This document shows positions 1-5,064 of a stretch of 5,064 nucleotides of DNA, piece after piece; position 1 is the stretch's first letter; every line of letters begins with the position of its first letter. Origin of the DNA: Mycobacterium sp. (GTDB taxonomy: Bacteria; Actinomycetota; Actinomycetes; Mycobacteriales; Mycobacteriaceae). The stretch lies in the NCBI GenBank assembly GCA_019246375.1, contig JAFAQO010000123.1, positions 1 through 5,064 of the forward strand. Direction: 5' to 3'. The notes under the pieces were generated by a model. The model was not told the origin of the DNA. It ran no database searches and saw only the letters and a list, made by a program, of their open reading frames with translations. The position numbers were made by a program, and so were the translations under genes.

Positions 1-660
1 TGACGGTTAGGCTGCCAATTTAATTGGCCGTTGCAAAACTGCGATTTCCTACTATTTTCGACCGCGCCGTGATAAAAACGTTATTGTCGCCGCCGAAATT
101 GCGCACTGGTTTCTTAATTCGACGGACGAATAGCGCATCTTCAGTGCTCCGGCCTCTGCACGTAATGCCTTGCGCCAGCGGACGTTTGGGCACCCAGCGA
201 TCATAGCAGAAATAGTAGCGACCGTAGCGTCGCCTTGCGATGCTGATCATTTGATGCGTCTTCGGCAAATTTGGCCGCAGGGAAGACCAAGAGCTCGCCA
301 CCCGCTTCAGTTTCCCGCCGCCCTCCTGTGCTGAACCAGCAGCAGCGCTGGCTATCGAGTGCTGATGTGCTATTGAAACCTATTGGTAGACAAAGTATTA
401 GTCGAAACCTACGGCGATAAGGTGATAGCGCTCGGGCTTGATTCCTGTCATCACCTTCGCTAGTGGTTCTGGCTAAATAAATTGGGGCACTTGATATTCC
501 ACGCGCATCCCGCAACTGTTGGCCGGCCCCACAAAAGCACTCCAACGACGGTTGTCCTTCGACACAGCTAACCACGGCATCGGCAAATCAAGGCAGCTGG
601 GCAGCGGATGAGCGGGCGGTCGCCGAAGGTGGCTTTGCAGCGGCAAATCCGAGTGGTGCA
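1..660. other. Stretch without a recognisable gene
   Basis: I see no convincing gene here. Open frames exist on both strands (about 60 to 124 codons), but none gives a recognisable domain, they overlap one another, and their translations look like random sequence rich in Arg, Ser and Cys. Base composition is poorer in G+C than the genes to the right; the first 60 bases, for example, hold 26 G or C. The stretch may be intergenic DNA or a gene decayed beyond recognition. The only structures I noted are the inverted repeat at 414-460 and two copies of GAAACCTA (375-382 and 404-411). Confidence 0.55.
414..460. repeat. Imperfect inverted repeat, possible hairpin
   Basis: AAGGTGAT (419-426) is the exact reverse complement of ATCACCTT (450-457). 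Allowing a two-base bulge, GCGA (414-417) also pairs with TCGC (457-460), giving about 11 pairs round a loop of 23 bases. No T-run follows directly, so an intrinsic terminator is not clear. It could equally be a protein-binding palindrome or chance. Confidence 0.35.
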
Positions 661-674
661 GGTCACAATATTGG

Positions 675-690
675 CGTGATTTGGATCACA
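675..690. promoter_or_regulatory. Candidate CRP (Rv3676-type) binding site
   Basis: The sequence CGTGA-TTTGGA-TCACA matches the CRP-family consensus TGTGA-N6-TCACA at nine of ten fixed positions. Mycobacteria have a CRP protein (Rv3676 in M. tuberculosis) with nearly this consensus, and rpfA is a known target in that species. The site lies about 390 bp before the rpfE start, far for direct activation unless the transcript has a long leader, which the structured region downstream suggests. No promoter hexamers could be assigned with confidence. Confidence 0.5.
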
Positions 691-767
691 AAAACTTGGG
701 TTTGCCGCAACGGAGGCCCGAGCCAAAAAGTCGCCAGTGACCTGGGAAGACTAATGCTGGCGCCGCC

Positions 768-784
768 GTTATCAAACTGTTATC
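768..784. promoter_or_regulatory. Direct repeat GTTATC x2, candidate response-regulator box
   Basis: GTTATC occurs at 768-773 and again at 779-784, an exact 11-bp period that puts both copies on the same face of the helix. Tandem hexamers at about this spacing are typical of OmpR-family response regulators. MtrA, which controls cell-wall hydrolase genes in actinobacteria, is one candidate, but the match to its sites is only loose. The place between the CRP-like site and the leader of rpfE suits an activator or repressor site. The regulator is not known. Confidence 0.3.
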
Positions 785-846
785 TGAGAAGAAATCGGTT
801 CGGCTCGAGATGACTAATGGTTTCAGTTCTCGTACGGTCCCTGTCG

Positions 847-1709
<863 letters not shown>

Positions 1710-1725
1710 CCGGACGGCTGCAGAA

Positions 1726-1740
1726 GGCGGCAAAGCCGCC
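1726..1740 (+). terminator. First hairpin after rpfE
   Basis: GGCGGC (1726-1731) pairs with GCCGCC (1735-1740) round an AAA loop, 17 bases after the rpfE stop. No T-run follows. It precedes a stronger hairpin and probably acts with it, as tandem terminators or as a 3' end protecting structure. Confidence 0.5.
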
Positions 1741-1750
1741 GTTGCGTGAT

Positions 1751-1787
1751 GGTGCCGGGCCTTCGGGCCCGGCACCGCCGTTTGGTT
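1751..1787 (+). terminator. Strong TTCG-capped hairpin, rpfE terminator
   Basis: GGTGCCGGGCC (1751-1761) and GGCCCGGCACC (1766-1776) pair perfectly over 11 bases round the loop TTCG (1762-1765). The closing pair is C-G, giving the very stable C(UUCG)G tetraloop. A tail of moderate T content (TTTGGTTT, 1781-1788) follows. Mycobacterial terminators often lack a long T-run. It probably also blocks read-through into the oppositely oriented remnant beyond. Confidence 0.75.
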
Positions 1788-1792
1788 TAGGA

Positions 1793-2031
1793 TCACGCAG
1801 CCGCGCTTCGAAGTGCGCCCGCGGTGACCCGGCCACCGGCGTCGCGGACCGCATCGCCCAAGCCAAGGTCATCGAGTGCAGCCAGCGCTTGGGCCAAATG
1901 CTAATTCCGGCGCCTGTCGACGTGTCGGTGCGTTCTTCCACGACCGTGACGTCACGACCGCACCGCCGTAACGCCACAGCACTCGCCAGACCCGCGATGC
2001 CCGCACCGATCACGACAATCTGTTGCGCCAT
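1793..2031 (-). pseudogene. N-terminal remnant of an FAD-dependent monooxygenase
   Basis: Reading from an ATG at 2031-2029, 47 codons give MAQQIVVIGAGIAGLASAV and onward to GAGISIWP. This is the FAD-binding Rossmann start of the PHBH-type aromatic hydroxylase family: GxGxxG at residues 9-14, then Glu at about residue 32 after the second strand. The expected continuation (WPNALAALDDLGLGDAVRDAG and onward) is present but shifted one frame. One base is missing at about 1888-1890, where AA stands for an Asn codon. The shifted frame continues for 31 codons to TGA at 1795-1793. The family is usually near 390 residues, so the FAD/substrate domains beyond about residue 78 are gone. What lies beyond is only the rpfE terminator. 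The gene is convergent with rpfE and divergent from the peptidase. A sequencing error could explain the shift but not the truncation. Confidence 0.85.
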
Positions 2032-2044
2032 GGCGCTGAACCTA

Positions 2045-2071
2045 GCGCCGGGCGCCGCGGGAGCCCGGCGC
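2045..2071. repeat. 9-bp inverted repeat between divergent starts
   Basis: GCGCCGGGC (2045-2053) and GCCCGGCGC (2063-2071) are exact reverse complements separated by nine bases. They lie in the 60-bp gap between the remnant's ATG (2031) and the peptidase start (2092). The position fits an operator shared by divergent promoters, for example of the lost monooxygenase and the peptidase. Because the DNA is so GC-rich, a chance palindrome is also possible. Confidence 0.35.
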
Positions 2072-2091
2072 GGCTGTGCTACCCAAGATGC

Positions 2092-4080
2092 ATGACCGCA
2101 ACCGCATTCGACCACCTCGACGACTACCTTGCACTGCCGCGAATCTCCGGGCTGGCGGTCTCGGCCGATGGGTCGCGCGTGGTGACCACGGTCGCTGAAC
2201 TCAACGACAAACGCACCGAATACGTCAGCGCGGTCTGGGAACTCGATCCGACCGGTAACCAGCCGGCACGCCGGTTGACCCGCGGCGCGAAGGGTGAGTC
2301 GTCCCCGGCATTCACCGCCGACGGCGACCTGCTTTTCATTTCGGCGCGGCCCACCCCCGCCGACAACAAACCGCCTGCTGCCCTCTGGCGGCTGCCGGCC
2401 AGCGGAGGGGAAGCGGTCGAAATGCTCACCATCCCCGGCGGGATCAATGTGGTGCGGGCCGCCCGCAGCACTGACACGATAGTTGTCGGCGCGCCGCTGT
2501 TGCCCTCGGCTGACGGCATCGACGCGGACCGACGGCTACGCGAGCTGCGCAAGGACAACGAGGTAACGGCGATTCTCCACGCCGGATATCCGGTGCGCTA
2601 CTGGGACAACGACCTCGGGCCCGACGAACCACACTTGTTTGATGCGAACAGCGCTCGCGACTTGACGCCCCAACCCGGCCTCGCGCTGCGCGAGGCCGGC
2701 TGGGACATCAGCGACGACGGCCGATTCCTGGTGACGACCTGGCGTGTCCCCGGCCGCGGTGCCACCGAACGCTCGGTGCTGCTATGGGTGGACTTTGTCT
2801 CCGGCGAACACGGCGTAATCGCCGACGACCCAACAGCCGATCTCGGGCATCCCGCGATTTCGCCAGACGGCTCGGCGGTGGCGTTCACCAGGGAAACGAT
2901 CGCCACATACGAGTCGGCTCCGCGAAGAACATTGCAATACTTACGGTTTGGTGAACAACCCGTGGCAGTCGCAGCAGAGTGGGATCGCTGGCCGGCCTCG
3001 CTGACATGGTCGAGTGACGGGGCCGCGCTGATCGTCACTGCCGACCAGGCCGGCCGGACACCGGTATTCGCCGTCGACCTGTCCACATCGACCGTCACGC
3101 AACGCACCAACGACGACTTCTGCTACACCGATGTTGTCGCCGCGCCCGGCGGGGTAATGTACGCGCTGCGCAGTTCCTGGCGAACACCACCACACCCGGT
3201 GCGTATCGATCCCAACGGTGCCGTCACCGTGCTGCCCTGCATCGAAACCCCCCGGCTGCCAGGCGAGTTGACTGAAGTCGCTGCGACTGCGCCCGACGGA
3301 ACCCCGGTGCGCTCATGGTTGGTGCTGCCCGAAGACAGCGCGTCCGCCCCGCTGCTGCTCTGGATTCACGGCGGACCATTGAGCAGTTGGAATAGTTGGT
3401 CGTGGCGATGGAACCCGTGGCTGATGGCCGCGAAAAACTACGCGGTACTGCTCCCCGATCCGGCATTGTCCACTGGCTACGGTCAAGCGTTCATCCAGCG
3501 CGGCTGGGGAGCATGGGGTGGGCCACCGTTCGACGACTTGATGACCGCTACGGACGCGGCGTGCGTCCACCCCCGCATCGACGCCACTCGGACCGCGGCG
3601 ATGGGCGGATCGTTCGGTGGCTATATGGCCAACTGGGTGGCCGGCCGGACCGACAGATTCAAGGCGATCGTCACCCACGCCAGCCTGTGGGCATTGGATC
3701 AATTCGCGGCGACCACCGACTATGCCTACTACTGGCGTCGGGAGATGATGCCGCAGATGGTTGGCGCCCACTCACCGCACCGCTTCGTCGACCGGATCAC
3801 CACACCGATGCTGGTCATCCACGGCGACAAGGACTATCGGGTACCGATTGGGGAAAGCTTGCGGCTGTGGTATCAGCTGCTCGCCGATTCCGGGCTGCCC
3901 GCCGCCGAAGATGGCACCACCCTGCACCGGTTCTTGTACTTCCCGTCGGAGCACCACTGGGTGCTGGCGCCGCAGCACACCAAGATCTGGTATCACGTTG
4001 TCTTCGCGTTCCTGGCCGAGCACGTGCTCGGGGAGACCGGCGAGCTGCCCGAGATCCTCGGAGTAGCGTCGGGCCGGTGA
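2092..4080 (+). CDS. S9-family serine peptidase (prolyl oligopeptidase / acylaminoacyl type)
   Basis: The 662-residue product is a serine peptidase of the alpha/beta-hydrolase fold, which normally cleaves short peptides in the cytoplasm; no signal peptide is seen. Residues 1 to about 390 look like a beta-propeller, with TolB/WD40-like blades such as SADGSRVV (24-31), FTADGDLLF (74-82), ISDDGRFLV (206-214), ISPDGSAVAF (256-265) and WSSDGAALIV (306-315). From about 410 the hydrolase domain has the oxyanion HGGP (426-429), the nucleophile Ser507 in GGSFGGY, probable Asp581 in HGDKDYRVP, and His622 in PSEHHWVL. The triad is therefore intact. It resembles M. tuberculosis Rv0457c as I remember it, at nearly the same length. 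I chose ATG 2092 because FDHLDDYLALPRISGLAVS begins there and upstream extension to 2023 would run through the remnant's start. No clear Shine-Dalgarno precedes it; leaderless translation is possible. Its TGA overlaps the next GTG, so the two are probably co-transcribed. The substrate is unknown. Confidence 0.93.
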   Translation: MTATAFDHLDDYLALPRISGLAVSADGSRVVTTVAELNDKRTEYVSAVWELDPTGNQPARRLTRGAKGESSPAFTADGDLLFISARPTPADNKPPAALWRLPASGGEAVEMLTIPGGINVVRAARSTDTIVVGAPLLPSADGIDADRRLRELRKDNEVTAILHAGYPVRYWDNDLGPDEPHLFDANSARDLTPQPGLALREAGWDISDDGRFLVTTWRVPGRGATERSVLLWVDFVSGEHGVIADDPTADLGHPAISPDGSAVAFTRETIATYESAPRRTLQYLRFGEQPVAVAAEWDRWPASLTWSSDGAALIVTADQAGRTPVFAVDLSTSTVTQRTNDDFCYTDVVAAPGGVMYALRSSWRTPPHPVRIDPNGAVTVLPCIETPRLPGELTEVAATAPDGTPVRSWLVLPEDSASAPLLLWIHGGPLSSWNSWSWRWNPWLMAAKNYAVLLPDPALSTGYGQAFIQRGWGAWGGPPFDDLMTATDAACVHPRIDATRTAAMGGSFGGYMANWVAGRTDRFKAIVTHASLWALDQFAATTDYAYYWRREMMPQMVGAHSPHRFVDRITTPMLVIHGDKDYRVPIGESLRLWYQLLADSGLPAAEDGTTLHRFLYFPSEHHWVLAPQHTKIWYHVVFAFLAEHVLGETGELPEILGVASGR

Positions 4081-5064
4081 CGGGAACGCAGCGCGAATTC
4101 GACATTGTCGTGTACGGGGCGACCGGCTTCGTGGGGAAGCTCACCGCCGAGTACCTGGCCCGAGCCGGTTCGAGCGCCCGCATGGCGCTGGCCGGCCGGT
4201 CCACCGACCGGCTGAAGGCAGTACGTGAAACTCTCGGTGAATCGGCGCAGTCCTGGCCACTGCTTACCGCCGACGCCTCGTCGCCGTCGACACTCAACGC
4301 GATGGCCGCCCAGTCCCAGGTTCTGATCACCACGGTCGGTCCCTACAGCCGCTACGGATTGCCGCTGGTCGCCGCGTGCGCGGCGGCGGGCACCGACTAC
4401 GCCGACCTGACCGGCGAGGCGATGTTCGTACGCAACAGCATCGACTTGCACCACAAGCAGGCCGCCGACACCGGCGCCCGCATCGTGCACGCCTGTGGAT
4501 TCGATTCCATCCCTTCTGATCTCAACGTTTACGCGCTGTACCGGACGGTTACCGAAGACGGCACCGGTGAGCTTGGCAAAACCGACTTGGTCGTGCGCTT
4601 CTCCGGGGGATTATCTGGCGGCACCATCGCGTCGGGGATGGAAATGATGCACACCGCCTCCAGCGATTCCGAGGCCCGACGCCAGGTCAATGACCCTTAC
4701 ACGCTGAGCACCGACCGGGCCGCGGAACCTGATTTCGGCCCGCAGCCCGATCTGCCATGGCGTCGCGGTCGCGACATCGCGCCGGAACTCGCCGGCACGT
4801 GGACAGCGGGATTCCTCATGGCGCCTTACAACACGCGGATTGTGCGGCGCAGCAACGCATTACTGGACGGGGCCTACGGCAGGCAGCTCCGCTACACCGA
4901 ACACATGAAGGTGGGATCCTCGTTCGTCGCACCGGCAGCGTCAGCTCTGATAACGGGAGCTGAAAACACGATATTCGGATTGGGCAACCGCTACTTCCGG
5001 CTGCTGCCGCGTCAGCTGGTGGAACGCCTCGCCCCCAAAGTCGGCACGGGTCCCGGCGAGGCCG
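4077..5064 (+). CDS. Saccharopine dehydrogenase-like / trans-acting enoyl reductase family protein (partial, runs off window)
   Basis: The frame is open from GTG 4077 to the window end, 329 codons without a stop. It begins with a Rossmann nucleotide-binding strand, FDIVVYGATGFVGKLTA (residues 8-24), where Gly14, Gly17 and Gly20 make GxTGxxG. Conserved stretches follow: LITTVGPYSRYGLPLVAACA (from 83), DYADLTGE, then ACGFDSIPSDLNVY (139-152), and the later APYNTRIVRRSNAL. These are the hallmarks of the mycobacterial family holding Rv2449c and Rv2953; the latter is a trans-acting enoyl reductase in phthiocerol and phenolglycolipid synthesis. Position beside rpfE favours the Rv2449c member, whose role is not established. 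Members are about 418 residues, so roughly 90 are missing beyond the window. The GTG lies in GTGA with the peptidase stop, a translational-coupling arrangement; a GGAG lies 13 bases upstream, somewhat far. Despite the family name, lysine metabolism should not be assumed. Confidence 0.88.
   Translation, partial: MTGTQREFDIVVYGATGFVGKLTAEYLARAGSSARMALAGRSTDRLKAVRETLGESAQSWPLLTADASSPSTLNAMAAQSQVLITTVGPYSRYGLPLVAACAAAGTDYADLTGEAMFVRNSIDLHHKQAADTGARIVHACGFDSIPSDLNVYALYRTVTEDGTGELGKTDLVVRFSGGLSGGTIASGMEMMHTASSDSEARRQVNDPYTLSTDRAAEPDFGPQPDLPWRRGRDIAPELAGTWTAGFLMAPYNTRIVRRSNALLDGAYGRQLRYTEHMKVGSSFVAPAASALITGAENTIFGLGNRYFRLLPRQLVERLAPKVGTGPGEA

Noticed and set aside
201..575. 124-codon open frame on the - strand
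   Set aside because: No domain, no convincing ribosome site seen, composition unlike a mycobacterial protein; it overlaps another equally weak frame.
2023..2091. Upstream extension of the peptidase to a start at 2023
   Set aside because: The extra 23 residues have no resemblance to the family and run across the remnant's start codon and the 9-bp palindrome; the conserved protein begins at ATG 2092.
3993..4490. Open frames on the - strand over the reductase-like gene
   Set aside because: The + strand frame from 4077 has clear family motifs throughout; the - strand frames are shadows.
4077..5064. Annotating the last gene as lysine-pathway saccharopine dehydrogenase
   Set aside because: The match is to the mycobacterial Rv2449c/Rv2953 branch of that superfamily, where the known activity is enoyl reduction in lipid synthesis, not lysine metabolism.

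Overview
The window looks like chromosomal DNA from a Mycobacterium, probably a slow grower. The genes are high in G+C, starts include TTG and GTG, and two genes closely resemble, from memory, M. tuberculosis Rv2450c (rpfE) and Rv2449c, which are neighbours in that species. These identifications rest on motif recognition, not on a database search. All full or run-off genes read on the + strand; one gene remnant reads on the - strand.

Layout. Positions 1 to about 840 hold no gene I can support and are visibly less G+C-rich than the rest. They contain an 8-bp inverted repeat, a near-perfect CRP-type palindrome (675-690) and a helically phased direct repeat, GTTATC x2 (768-784). Positions 847-1064 form a dense series of short inverted repeats that ends directly at a Shine-Dalgarno sequence, so they probably form a structured 5' leader for rpfE. 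rpfE (1077-1709, TTG start) encodes a secreted resuscitation-promoting factor with a signal peptide, a long Asp/Ala/Pro repeat linker and a C-terminal lysozyme-like Rpf domain. Two hairpins follow it, the second a strong stem capped by TTCG.

Positions 1793-2031 on the - strand are the N-terminal remnant of an FAD-dependent monooxygenase. It carries a one-base frameshift and lacks about four fifths of the usual protein. Divergent from it, after 60 bp containing a 9-bp inverted repeat, is a complete S9-family serine peptidase (2092-4080). Its stop overlaps the GTG start of a saccharopine-dehydrogenase-like / trans-acting enoyl reductase family gene (4077 to beyond 5064), so those two are probably one transcription unit.

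How they fit together. rpfE is a cell-wall hydrolase gene with its own leader and terminator. The peptidase and reductase-like gene form a separate cytoplasmic pair. In M. tuberculosis, as I recall, Rv2449c lies next to rpfE with no S9 peptidase between them. The peptidase and the adjoining broken monooxygenase therefore mark a rearranged spot in an otherwise conserved neighbourhood. I found no CRISPR array, tRNA, rRNA, transposase or phage gene. The most unusual items are the rpfE leader with mutually exclusive pairings, the monooxygenase remnant and the expanded rpfE linker.
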